This document shows positions 21,901 through 34,800 of a DNA stretch of 64,000 nt, piece by piece. The stretch is from Populus alba. Lineage: Eukaryota; Streptophyta; Magnoliopsida; Malpighiales; Salicaceae. The stretch lies in NCBI RefSeq assembly GCF_005239225.2, contig NC_133300.1, forward strand, positions 21,007,584-21,071,583, in the 5' to 3' direction. Within the stretch, counting starts at the first letter, position 1, and each line of letters starts with the position of its first letter. The notes beneath the pieces were generated by a model. It saw only the letters and a list, made by a program, of their open reading frames with translations, made no database searches and was not told where the DNA came from. Made by a program: the position numbers and the translations under genes.

Positions 21901-24900
21901 TTATGGCATTTGAGCAATGTTCTTTTTCTGCAGACTACTTTGGATCCTTGGGAATAGTAAGTCATTCAGTTGTCTTTCAGCACTATATTCTGAGGTTGCC
22001 TGCAGAAACAATGGAGTTGAGAGAAGGAAGTATGTCATGAGTAAAGGAAGGCCAAATTTGAAGCGGACCAGAAACAATAGCATGACTAGAAAACAAACTA
22101 ACTGGTAAATGCAGCTGATCAACAGGTATTGGCATCAGCAGAAACAATTGCTTGCAGAGTAACAGAAGCACATACCCTTGAATTGAACGCAAACCGCAAT
22201 GTTTGGATTTGCGTTCCAGAACAAACTCTCAAATCAAATCCAAGAGAATCTACATCAATAATCGTTGCCTCCTGCAATATAATAAGAAAACTGATTATTT
22301 ATAAACTGAAAGTAAGCAACAGCAAAATGGATTAGTGTTTGATGGCAACAGCTAAGTCAATTAGCGTTTGATGCTTCAGCTAATCTAAGTCCGGCGACAG
22401 TAACCAAATATCAAAATCTAAAATATTTTCATGAGCTTCGGAGTTGTCCAAGGTTTTCTTTTGTATTTTTTTTTTTTAAAAAAAAAAACAGCATGAAAAT
22501 TGCATGGTTATGTTTCACAATGGGTTGCCTAACTAAACATTCAGACAGGAGCAAGAGAGGCAATAGTTCAAAAAACAATTATAAACTTCAAGTTAAATGA
22601 TAAAATTTCCACACAGGGTGTAGTTCAATGTTTACAGATGAACTGAACTTATGTGTATTACCTCCACTTGGATACCCTTGCATCTCCAACACAGAGATTT
22701 AAAGGCCTGCGTAATCTTTTCACCACCAGCTTTCAGACGAGATATGATTTTGGCTGCTGAAAGTGCAATCGCATCAGGTTCTGCTTTCCTAAAGTCTTCT
22801 ACTTCAACTGTAGTCTTTACAGAACAAGAGAAGGAGAATTAGTTCCTTGTGACAATTTCTTTCTCATATGCTACCAATTTATGTCCACAAAAAAATGAGA
22901 ACATACTTGGTTTCCATGAGCTGAAATCAGCTGAATTTTAATCATCTCCAGCTTGTAAAATGAAGCTCCACTACTTGGAACCTCATCCTTTTCCAATTCC
23001 TCCCGCCACAATGAAATATCTTCAGATGATCCTGACTTATGTTCATGACCGTTTATCACACCAGGTTCTTCTAGTTTGCCTTCTATGCTTTGCCCAACCT
23101 GATTTGTACCAGCATGATGAGACTGATTGCCAGACATATGTCTCTGGATGTCAGATTGCTCTTCCATGAAGGCAGGTCTAATAAGGCCCTGGATAGCTAC
23201 ACCAGCAGGAGGCTGCTCCATCCAGTCTATAGGATCATCTGAAGCAACCTACGACACCCAGATAAGAAATAACATAGAAATGTAAGAACTCAGCTAAGGC
23301 CCCAAACCATGGCAATTCCATAATTTCATGATGACGACTAAAAAGATATACACTTTGCAAGTAAGAAAGCAACCATTGATGATCTTTACACCATTACAAA
23401 ACAAAAGGAATTTACATATTCTTCCTAAGCGTGTATCAGGTCAAAAATTCACAACGGGCAAGTACCTTGGCCAGCTTTTTGGCAAAATACATTGGATGAG
23501 AAGAGCTCATAGTCTCTAATTTTGCCCAGTCTCCAAGTGCCTCATCATCATCATCTTCCTCATCATCATCATCAAGAACAGCCACCAAATCCTACAAACA
23601 AGACAAAGAAATGTGTTGCAGAAAACACAATTCCAACACTTTTACATTTTAAAGCTAAAACCCAACAGCAAGAATGAACTGAAAAGAAAAGAGAAACCAA
23701 ACCTCATCATAGTCGTCATCATCCTCATTGACCACATCTTCAACATCACTATCTTCCTCTTCTATTTCCTCAACCCCAAAATCAATTTCTGATGTACCCA
23801 ATGACTCCATCTCACTGAGCATTTCCGTGGCATCAAAACCTATAATGGCTTGCTGCATGTTGCATAAACCTCTTAAACTCAAGAAGCTCGCAAGAAAATA
23901 AGGGGCATTTGAATTCCCCCCTTCATTAAACATTGCAATGTGTCAACCCTTTTCTTTTCCCCTCTAATAAAAAATTTAGAATGCCAAAAGATATGTGAGA
24001 AAATGTCATTTTGTTTTCAAAATCCAAAGAGAAGGTTTTCTTCATAATCTAAACACAAACTTGGCACGTCAATGCAGTAAATGGACACAATATTGCTAAT
24101 ATCCACCACTTGTCAGTTACAAGGCCAAGCAATAAAAATAATATGCCACATTTTGTCACAAAAAAGTTTTCCTACATAATCTTAGCATCAACTTGAGATA
24201 TTAAAACAATTCACAGGATATCCGGCCAAAAAAGACATTCCATACCACGAAATTATTTTCTGTAGTAAGTGTTTGCAAAATGTCTTCATCATTCTTCACT
24301 TGAAAGTATATATCTGCAACGTATTAGAAACAATTAGCACTTCAATGTGCAACAACACTTCTGCACCTGGATTAAAGTTCGTGTGCAAGACAATGTTAAA
24401 GTTCAAGGGCTTGACTTACTCCCATGTTCATCAGTCACATAAGGCAAGTCTGGCCAGATAATGTTCTCATGAATATCATCATTGATCACACCAGTCAACA
24501 TTAATGTTGCTTTGCTTTTCGCCTGACATAACATACTACAGGCAACATTAGCTCTGCAAACTGGCATAAAATAACAATCAATATACATGAAAATTATGAT
24601 ATAGTGAAAGTCGTAACAGCTTGATTTTATGAGGACTGAATGCATTTCTCATCCGCTCTGGATTCGTAACAAATATATAATCCTTTGCAATAAAACCTAT
24701 ACATGATTTCTTTTTTTTTTTATTCCTTTCCAACTCAATCTCCTAGTCTGCTGTTTCTTTAAGCAGGTGGTACTGGAAATTAGCTTTATATGAAGGATAA
24801 CTGCTTGATGTAAGATGTAATATAAAAATGTTCAGAAGGCAATCAAGGGAGTAACTTTCCCTAGTTAATCTCTTGTAATTATTATGCCAGTATCAAACTA

Positions 24901-27015
24901 ACCTTCTTAGATGGGCACCATTGAAAAGTTCATTTCAGCATGGTCTAGTTATCAGCATTATCAACATTGCTTCAGCATCAATCATGAGACCATAAAATTT
25001 GCAGATTTTCAATTTTGAACTCAATATGCAACCATCATTTATATAGATCATAAATGCTCAACAAAGAGCTCTAGCTTGGTCGTTTGGATGTTGTTCATAT
25101 GTGAAGGGTCATACACTCGAGTGATATTGTTATTTTCTGTAGTGCTGACAAGGGGTTAGACTCGTGTCACAAAAAAGAACTAGGAGCAGCAGAAGTCATT
25201 CTACATTGAAGTGATGGCTAGAAAATGTAAACTGATACCTCAACAATAGTCCTACATGTTTCTTGAGGTGTAAGCATAGCATCACTACTTGTTTCTGATG
25301 TTGACTCTGCAATCCCCTCAGATGGATGGTATTTCAGTTTACCATTCTGCTTTGAAGAATCCAAGTTTGAATCTAAATTCTCTGCAGACGCTTGAATCTT
25401 ACTCTTTAAATGACTGCTCCTTCTTAAGAAAGAAACGTCATTTAGTCTTCGAAATTTATTCCTGCATTGATATCAAAAACTACTTGTCCTTAATATCAGC
25501 TAATGCTTATACAAGGTTTCAAAGAATTTGATGAAATAAAAACAAAAATATGAACCATATGCACGCAAAATTAAGAACAAAAGGTGTCGCTCTTATGATA
25601 GAAAATGGTAATGGAGGATTTAGGAGCTCTGATCTTTTGTCAAAATAGGCTATTTGAGCTTCCATGTAAATTGGAAGGAAGTTGGTTGTTTTATATAATT
25701 TCTAACAATGAAAATGTTGTGTTCGTTTTAACATCCTTCACCTTTCAAGTTTAAATACTATTACTAGAGAAATCACCTCTTCATCGCACACTTTATGATA
25801 TGTAACCAAACCATAATGCCGAGCAAATTGTATTATGATGTGTAGATGGAGAATGCCAGCTCTAATCAAGATTTGAGAAAAACAGGCTCCATGAGTTTGA
25901 GCACAGGATTGAGTGACACCAGGCCCAAATAAAATCTACTGAGTTTTGGAGCTGATCTCCATGACATATGAAGACCCTCGAATTCACACCTTGATCAAAA
26001 CCAACCCATCAGATCATACCATCTCTAACTACTCTATAAACTGTCCATCAGCCACTTCATGACCAGCATTTACTCCTGAATTCCACCAAAAGGATGACAA
26101 TTCACACCTTCTCCCGCCATCTTAGACATATATATAACCCCCATCAACACACAAAGTTCAAGTTTTTCAAGCCATTTTTAACATAGAAGCATTTACTCCC
26201 CTCTCCCAAAGTTTTTTTCTTTTTCATACCATTACCCCTTCTCATGATGGTAACATAAGCATCAAAAAATCCCACCTTTGATTTCCTTTCTTCATGCAGA
26301 GCCATATCCATGCTAAGCTTAACCAGTACAAGACCAGGTTCATCACTTACTTTTCTACCCCAAAACTCCCAATTTACTTCAAATTAAGAACCCAAGGAGG
26401 TGGGGGGGGGGGGGGTGCATTTCCACTGATCCTAAGAACCCACTTTTATTTTTCTTCACACGCAGTAAAAATTTAGACTTTACACAGTATCCAGCACAAT
26501 AAAACATAGAATCAATAAAGGAATAGATTATTCTCTTTTTCTTTAATCAAGTAACAAAAATACTTCAACACAGTACAATGGCAGGCCTTAGTGTAATTTA
26601 TTCAGCAGAATCCCCACATTACAAGCTCTAAAGAAACAGAAAGAACAAAAAGGGAATCTAAACAGATTTTCGTATCAATAATCAGAGATTACTATCAAAA
26701 TCCTTGTCTAATAGTAAAAATGAAACCAAAACAAAGAATGAAGCTATTTGAGAATGCAAGTGATAATGATAGTACAACTGGATAACACACACTCTATAAT
26801 TGAATCTCTGATCTATGACATGTTGCTAAGATATTCGCATTTTAAGTTCTTACTGAAAAAGAAATGAAAGCTCGTGAAAATTTGATATTTAGTTACCAAA
26901 GAATGACAGAGCTGCTGCGGGGCAAGGAGGAGCAGAAGTTTGCAGCAGGAGTGGTGAGGGGGGGGAATCGGACTGCTGTGGTGGTTTCAATCATCATTGC
27001 CATGGCCATCATCAT
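21901..27015 (-). CDS. FMN-binding split-barrel / DUF2470 protein (PNPOx-like)
   Basis: Ten exons: 27015-26897, 25461-25239, 24522-24420, 24313-24246, 23852-23703, 23591-23466, 23248-22907, 22814-22662, 22271-22176 and 21999-21901, all in phase, giving about 492 residues. Recognisable blocks: 'ATLMLTGVINDDIHENIIWP', two acidic stretches (EEIEEEDSDVEDVV and DDDDEEDDDDE), 'GDWAKLETMSSSHPMYFAKK' and 'DDPIDWMEQPPAG'. The C-terminal half (DAIALSAAKIISRLKAGG to TLRFAFN) is DUF2470-like. From memory this matches the plant pyridoxamine 5'-phosphate oxidase-like family (Arabidopsis At3g21140/At1g51560 type), related to HugZ and to glutamyl-tRNA reductase-binding proteins. The Ser/Thr-rich N-terminus fits a plastid transit peptide. 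The reaction is unknown; catalysis of PNPOx itself should not be assumed. Several ATGs cluster at 27015-26990, so the exact start is uncertain. Confidence 0.78.
26402..26415. repeat. Poly(G) run in intron 1
   Basis: Fourteen consecutive G on the plus strand (C on the transcribed RNA) inside intron 1 (25462-26896) of the PNPOx-like gene. Such runs are rare in AT-rich plant introns. Confidence 0.9.
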
Positions 27016-28362
27016 TTCTTTCTTCTGTTTGCTCACTGTTTTTTTTTTTAAGGCTAGGGAGCTTAGCTTGGAAATATCTGTGTAAGGAAGAGGTAGCTGC
27101 TTTTGAGGATGACTGGATTAGGATTTTAGGTTGGGATTCTGTGTAAATGCTCATATACTTGCATCTCCTGCTATTGGACACGTGGTGGTGCTTGGTTTCG
27201 CAACACATACAAGCCCAATGGGGGATGCAGAAGGTTACAAAGGGGTTCCAACCCGTGCGGTAGAGAGGGAACAAACGCCTCTCCCACTAGCAGAACCCCC
27301 AAGTATATGGGTGAGCTTGTCGAAACCCAGGCAATTTGTACAAGGTTACTAAACTGCCCGGTCCAATGCTCCGCTTATATTTCACATATTAACTTGAATT
27401 AATTAAAATTATATTTTTATAAATAAATAAATTTTTATTTAGTTACGAATTGATTGTTAATTCAGCCATACTAAATTAATTTTTATTTTTTTTAATTCAA
27501 ATTTCTGAATTTAATCGATCCAAGCTGAATTTAATAACAATAATTTTATATTTCAGCAGCTCTTATTATATTAATTAACTTTCATTTATTACAGTTAATC
27601 TTTGAGTTAGTATTTACTGACTAAAACTAAATCTTTCTAATAGTGTTATAAGCAAATCATTTATTATTATATTATTATATTCATAAAAAAAAAACTATGT
27701 TTTTTACATGTTTTTTTTTTTGATTTGAATCTTATATGATAAAGTAAACTCATTTATTAAGTTAATTTTTAAAAAACAATAAATTTACTTATCATTTAAT
27801 CAAATATATAAGCAATATAAATAATTCATATTAGGTGTTGATCATATCAAATGAAGGCTTTCGCATCAAATCAGCACAAAGAGAAGCTCTAGCGCTGGTT
27901 GTAGGGAAAGCTTTCTCTAGATGGAACGCACCGTTTTGTTGCGTGCACATAAGGAAATATGAAATATCTATCCATTTGTCTATCTATCCATCTTGTGTTT
28001 GGCTGCTAGAAAGAAAAGAAAAAAAAAGCGAGAAAATAAGAGGGAAAAGAAAAGAAAATCAACATAACAAGTTTTCCAGTCTGACACTCACACTCTCTCC
28101 ATTTCAGCTTCTCCTCTTCAACTTCTGCCCGGTAACTTCCTCTCTCTCTGATTCTAATTCTTTTTGTTTGCTGAGAAAGTCTAAAATTTGAAAACAAACA
28201 AACACATTACATTTGTAACTGTGCTCATGGTTTTGTTTCATATAGTTAGTGTTAGAAATTTCAGAACTTTACTACATAAACCTTAACTAGAACAAAAATG
28301 GTTTCTGGGTCTGGAAGAACTGGTTGTGTTATGAGCTAATCAGTTTTTGTGTTTAAAGCAGG
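27016..28362. other. Divergent intergenic region and 5' UTR intron of EMB1417
   Basis: Separates the minus-strand PNPOx-like gene from the plus-strand PPR gene. The acceptor 'aaagcag' ends one base before the ATG at 28363. With a plausible donor at about 28131 ('cccg' then 'gtaact') this suggests a 5' UTR intron of roughly 230 bp. Polypyrimidine and AT-rich stretches fill the rest. No other gene seen. Confidence 0.5.
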
Positions 28363-30686
28363 ATGCTTTGTTTAAGATATTCGTTGCCACTAATTCCAAA
28401 TAGATTTCAGTCCTTTGATACTACCAGGAATACCAAAAGCTGTGTTGTGGTAAAGCTTTTTTTTTTCTTCTTTGAACTGAATTGTTTACGATGGGAAATG
28501 GTGTTTTTGTGTTATTTAGTAATTATTTGGATTTGTTGATGAATTTTATAGGTTTGTGCTGCTAAAGGTCCACGACCAAGATATCCGCGAGTTTGGAAAA
28601 CAAAAAGGAGAATTGGGACTATCTCAAAATCAGCAAAGCTTGTTGATTGTGTAAGTTTTTTTTTTTTTTATTTCTTGTTTTTTGGTACTCCTTTTGTTTG
28701 ATTTGGGACAAATTGTCTTTTTGTTGGACAAGGATTTGGAATTTTAGGCATTGTTTTCAAGGTTGAGAAACGTGTTAGAATGTAGTTTTGAAGCACTAAG
28801 GAATTAGTGGAATGGGATTGTGTTTTGCAATATTGAGATGCCAATTGATTTTGGGTTGTGGTTATGTAGATAAAGGGATTGTCTAATGTCAAGGAGGAAG
28901 TGTACGGGGCTCTTGATTCCTTTGTTGCTTGGGAATTGGAGTTCCCACTAATTGCAGTTAAGAAAGCATTAAGAGCTCTGGAGGAGCAACAAGAATGGAA
29001 GAGGATAATTCAGGTATTGGGAACCAATTTTTTCTTTCTTTTTGTTCACATTTCCTTCTGTGGCTATCTATGGGAGTGGGTGTCTTGGTTTATTGGCTAA
29101 AGAAAATATTGGATTTTAGGTCACCAAGTGGATGTTAAGCAAAGGGCAAGGAAGGACAATGGGAACTTATTTCACATTAATGAATGCTTTAGCTGAGGAT
29201 GGAAGACTTGATGAAGTTGAAGAGCTTTGGACAAAATTATTTTCACAGTACTTGGAAGGCACGCCTCGAATGATGTTTGATAAAATGATTTCTATATATT
29301 ACAAAAGGGACATGCATGACCAGATATTTGAGGTATTGTTGCATGCCATCTTCCTTTTTCCGGCAACTTTTAGTTTGTTTTTGTAGAATTAATGACTAGG
29401 TTTTATAGAGCAGAAAGTCTATGTGTCATGTTCTGTTACAGTGAAGAAATGGAAGTTGATTTTATGACACCCCACAGACATCGTATGTATTGTGTATAGT
29501 GAGATCTATCAATTAATCAGATCATAAATCTATTCATAACACCAGGATTCAGTTATGTACTCTCACCTAGCAGTAGCCCAAAGATTCTACAGGTTGACTA
29601 GGATCAAGTCTTGTAATCTGGTCCTATCTCATTCTATCTAATCCAGTTATGTTATAGTAGTGATGCCAAAGTTTTAGAGATAAACTGAACTATTGCAATA
29701 CAAGCATATTGACTTCTCATGGTTGAATTAAGTTGCTTGCCAGTGTGTGGATATATTCTTGTATCCCATAGGTTTCAACCTGATGATTGGATGGTTTTGG
29801 TAACTATAAGGGCATGGTGTGTCAGTTAGCCACATTATGCCAGATTCTATGCTAATGACTAGTACAATCCTCTCTTGTGAGGCACATGATTAGCAGTAAC
29901 TTTTCAGATTAATATTTGAATTAATCACTCCATTTATGTTTTCTTCTCCTTATTGTTTCAATTAGAAAATTCCAATCAACATGATCTTTTAATGACCCTG
30001 AATATGATGCGGATGATGGATATCCTTGTCTTGCTTTTGGAAACAATGTTATATGGCACTAACCAGATAGTAGCTCATATTGGAATACCTGAATTACCTT
30101 GTTATATTAACTTGATCTCTCATTCTTGCAGATATTTGCTGATATGGAGGAGCTAGGTCTCCGCCCAAGTGTTTCAATTGTCAACATGGTGGGAAATGTC
30201 TTCCAGAGATTGGGTATGATGGACAAGTATGAAAAATTAAAGAAAAAATATCCACCACCGAAATGGATTTACCGATACATCAAAGGGAAGCGTATCAGGG
30301 TTCGAGCAAAGAATGACAATGAAGTTGGTGATGTTAACAGTGTTGCAAGTGGGGATGAGGAGGCTTCCCATGATGATGAATTAGATGGCATTAATGATGT
30401 TGCAAGTGGGGATGAGGAGGCTTCCCTTGACAATAAATTGGATGGCATCAATGATGTTGCAAGTGAGGATGAGGAGGCTTTCCACAATGAGAGTGAAGTA
30501 GGCATTCGCATTGATGCGGGTGTGGATCTGAGGAGTGCCCATGATGCGAATGAAGTCGGTGTGGAAACCAATTTAAGTTCCAATGATTTTAGTGTTGAAG
30601 CTAACAGTTTTCTCTCTGAGTGTCAAAATCAGGATCGATTTCATTGGGAGCATAATCAGCCTTCGGGTGTCAGCAATTCCAGTTAG
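28363..30686 (+). CDS. EMB1417: Pentatricopeptide-repeat protein, EMB1417 type
   Basis: Five exons, 28363-28449, 28552-28650, 28870-29013, 29120-29332 and 30132-30686, all in phase, give about 365 residues. The start [10 protein letters not shown] leads to '[21 protein letters not shown]', then '[20 protein letters not shown]' and a short series of PPR helical pairs ([42 protein letters not shown]). From memory this is the Arabidopsis At4g21190 (EMB1417) family, an organelle-targeted PPR protein needed for embryo development; PPR proteins bind organelle RNA. The last 110 residues are acidic and built partly from three 19-residue tandem repeats (VASGDEEAS...LDGIND). The RNA target is unknown. 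ERdj2 lies convergent, about 1.1 kb downstream. Confidence 0.88.
30330..30500 (+). repeat. 57-bp coding tandem repeat in EMB1417
   Basis: Three copies of a 57-bp unit in frame, each giving a 19-residue module around VASGDEEAS and LDGIND. The first two DNA copies are nearly identical ('gttgcaagtggggatgagga'); the third has drifted. Because the unit is a multiple of three, expansion or contraction keeps the frame. Confidence 0.85.
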
Positions 30687-31807
30687 AGATTCATTTGAAC
30701 AACTGACATTTGCGATACTGAAAGAACAGACGGTAGTGCTGCTCGAAGACTTCAGGGCCATAATCCAAGAAACATTTTCAAGCCCATCAGATAACCCGTT
30801 CCTGGATGGTTGCAATTCAAGGTCCTGGCATATGCCATTGCCAGTGTGTTTCTTGTATGGATCAATCAGAATGGCTAGTGTGCAACTACTCTTCTGGAAC
30901 CGAAGTTACTCCGGGAACGTGGAGGAGAGAAAGGGTAGTGATAGAGAAAGATGAAATGATTCTACAACTCAAAATATGGAAGCATCTTCAAAATAGAATG
31001 GATCTGTATTCTAGTTGCATAACAGTTTGTGAAAATGCAGAGAATATTGATATTCACTTGCCCCATTGTCTTTTTTGTCTTTTCATTGTCTTATTGCCAC
31101 CGAAGGGCACTCTGCAAGTCATTTAGTGACTAATACAACCGCATAACTCCTTTCTACAAGATCAACTAAAAAGGTAAATTTCAAGAATTTGTGCTTGAGA
31201 AGTGGGAATATTTTTATATATCCAACCGATAGGTAAATCTTTAAACTTCGAAGACAAGCGTCTTTAATTAGCATTCCGAAATAAAAATGACATACATATA
31301 AAACATGTTTAATTAAAAAACACATCTCGAGTATTTTTAAAATGATTACTTTTATTTTCAAAACAAAAATTACATAAAAACATGTTCCTTCAATAATCAT
31401 TGTTTGTTTTTTTGTTTACCCCAAGAGAGTAACTACCCTTCGATCCTAGGCATATTTTCTATCCATCCTGAGATAGTAACTAAAAGATAAGTAGGGTTCA
31501 AAATTTGCATGCCCAAGAGAGAGAGAGCACTGATACTTCACTCTAATTGTCACATACAATGACGTCCTCGGCCCAGATATTGTTTTTCCATACAAGCACA
31601 AAATATGATGACCGAAGAAACTGAAATGGGCTAAAATCAGTCTGTAACTCAGTGTGTGGTATCAAAAATATGGAAGCATTCTGTCGCCTAGCTAGAAGGG
31701 TGACAGATACCATCACTACCGTAGTTGCTCAAGTTATTCCACGATATAATTTATAAGAGAAAAAAAAAATGGTTAATTTTATTCATTGACAATCAAAACA
31801 ACATATT
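30687..31807. other. Convergent 3' ends of EMB1417 and ERdj2
   Basis: Holds the 3' UTRs of two convergent genes. An open frame at 30583-30954 runs over the EMB1417 stop in another phase and has no domain. Nothing else seen. Confidence 0.5.
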
Positions 31808-34800
31808 TCATTCCTCATCTGAACCTGAACCTTCTGAGCTCGAGTCTTTTTTATGCACTTTGCCATTGGCAGCAGGGCCTTTCTTCTTCGTATCCTTTTT
31901 GTCTTCCTCATCTTCACTGTACTCACTCTCATAATCATCATCATATTCTTCTTCATCCTCCTCTTCCTCTTCAATTCCATCCTCCGCATTGGGTCCCTCT
32001 TCAGTTACCAAACCGCCCCGAGACCCGGCCCGTGTTCGTTTCAGAATTTTAACCTTCAAGTTCGTCTTCATGTCACAGCCAATCCAAGAGTCGCACAAGC
32101 AGTAACATGTCAAATTGTAGTTCCCCTCTGCTGGGGCAGGGAACTTGCCCATCACTAACCTAGAGCCACTCCGCACCTTCTGAACTGCTTCTCTAACTGC
32201 TGCACTAGTCTCTTTAACACTAGCTCCTGAACCCTCCATTGTATCTTCAATTGCCTTGGAAGCAGCAATTATAGCTGAAGCTTCATCCATAAAATTTACC
32301 TTCTGGGAAAACCAAACATTATTTGAGACGGGGTCAGCAAGCAGAAACCAGAAATTTTCTTCCTTGTGAAATGGGAAGTTGGGTGCATGGGGAAGTGCAC
32401 CCACTAGACCATTAGCACGTTTAAGTGTTATCCAAGCTTGTATGGTAACAACGTCACCCTCTTGTATGCCCTCTTCACCTTCAGTCTCACATCTAACCTC
32501 GACTGTTACAGAAGGCATCATTCCCAATACCATCTCAACATCTGTTACTTTATCAGAGGAAAATCCAGCTACTTGCTCAAGCAACTCTGCACGTTCTTGG
32601 AGAGTCATGTCACGGAAATCCTCAAATGTTCTCACCTTCTGCAATCAGAAAGCAAAACTCATGAGCAAGAAGAAAACAGGAGACCAATAACTAAAGAAAT
32701 AAATGATTATTGTCAATTTTGAAGGGAGAAAATTCTTCATCTGGACCAGAGAGAAATGATATTTGTCTAGGAACCAAAAAATGATCTCAGTGTATCAAGC
32801 ATATAATTGTTATTAAACCACACAGGCAGAAATACATAAGTATGAAGGACTAATGCTTCATATATGATTGCTTCATAGGCTGTATACTAATTTAGTATCT
32901 GAACTCATGGGTGGCAAGAAAATGAAGTGTTCACATTCACAGCTCACAAAACGCTCATGTATTCCAAATATGACATGTAATTTTTCCACCTACCTTGCGT
33001 GCTATCTTCTTGATAACAGACTCACTAAAATGAGGCAGCTGCAAAAAGGGTGCACCTTCAGTGGATCCACCTGTTGCCTTCCTCGCAGTGAGAGGAACAG
33101 CCTGTATCACAGTTAACCAATGAATCATGCCAATCATCAATTATCAGTAGATTAGAAGAAAGCATGTTGAATCATCCAGCACAGGTTGCCATCATATGGC
33201 AGTGGTTGGCAAAGATGTGAACTGGAGAATACAAACTATTCATGATTCCTTGCAAATATGTATACAGCAGAGCGAAAAAGCGATCAGGTTTTCAAATAGA
33301 TGAGAGAAGACAGCCAAACAGGTTTCCCAAGTCAAGCATAACTAGATTCCAAAACCTCCCTACTTAAATCGTGAAATGAGCATAAATGGGAAGAAACACA
33401 AAAGGGACAGCCAAATTGAAGATAGCAGGGACTAGTGCACTGACAATACAACTATCAAAATTTATGTATTACTGGAAACTGATAAAATAATTATGCAACC
33501 ATGTATGTTAAAATATTCAGAGAGGATGGAGAACGGTTGCATCAAAAGAAGAATAGAGAATTTGAGGAAATCAACAATCCTCAAACCAACAATGCGTGAT
33601 GACAAATAGCGGGCTCTAGCACCGACAAGTTTTCATTTCTATGAATACCAGACATAAAAGAACTAAAATCACTGTTGTGGAAACCATTAAAGTTAGTGAA
33701 ATGTAGATTATCGACTTTTTATCTGTGATATTTTTAAAAAGTTTCTCTAGGCTGCAATTATCTATAACCATAACCAGTAAATAGGGTAAAATCAACACCT
33801 GAATAATGCATTGAGAGAGCTCAACAACCCCAGTTGCAGGTCTCAGCCATCCAAGTCCCTGAGAAGTGCGTGGTATGACTGCCATCTGAATAGAGAGAAA
33901 AGAATTAGTATTTCAGAAGGTAAAGAATTAGACTTTAGTAATTTAATTATTGAATGGCTTACAGCATGAAAAGAAACACTTATAGGTGGAAAATGACAGC
34001 AGAATGACACATAAGCTACTGCATTTGAAAAGGTAACAAAGAGTGAAAGAGAAGCAAATGACTCCACTTCATCTCTTCTACTTTGGCCAATGTAACTTCA
34101 CACGGTAATAACACCTTTCTTAGCAACTTGTCATTTCAGTAGGAGACAAATAAACATAAACAAGTAATATAAGTGATGTTAATATAATCATCCTTCCAAG
34201 GAGTTATCCTTAAAGGACTCCAGACCAGCATCCTTGGATATAATCACAGAAACTGTGTTTCTGATATTTCTCATCTACTTTTCAAGTGCATTTCTCGTAC
34301 AACTGTATCCAAGTAATTCAACAAAAAGGTAATCCCTCAGACACACACATACAGTCAACTATCTATTTATTACTCTGTATGACATTGAGAAGTGTCCTTA
34401 TCTTCAACCGTGAAGCATGGAAGACAAATATCTTACTGGGAAACATTCATTAGCTATAAAAAAACAAGAACCAAAGAAGGCAGACCCATTCAAGTTCCAT
34501 TAGAGACAAACTTTCCAATGAAAATTTCACAAATATGCCAAGATTGTGGTTCAAATGGTTTCCAAATTACAATGAAAGCTTTATTCTGCTTTGTGTGGAA
34601 CCACTCGGCAGTGTGCACTTAATAACACTTCTTGCCTTGTGCAAAGCAAAGGTTTTGAGCTACGTAAGACATGCAAATGGTTTATGTATCACATTTAGTA
34701 ATGACCCAACAGAATAATCCTTCATTTTTCAGTTTCAAAATCAACTTGAAGAATGAACACAGATTGTAAGACCACCTTCATCAATTCTTCAAGAAGACGA

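Noticed and set aside
27131..27352. 73-codon plus-strand frame in the divergent promoter region
   Set aside because: No domain and no conserved neighbour; lies in promoter or 5' UTR sequence.
30583..30954. 123-codon frame across the EMB1417 stop
   Set aside because: Out of phase with the PPR gene and without any recognisable motif.
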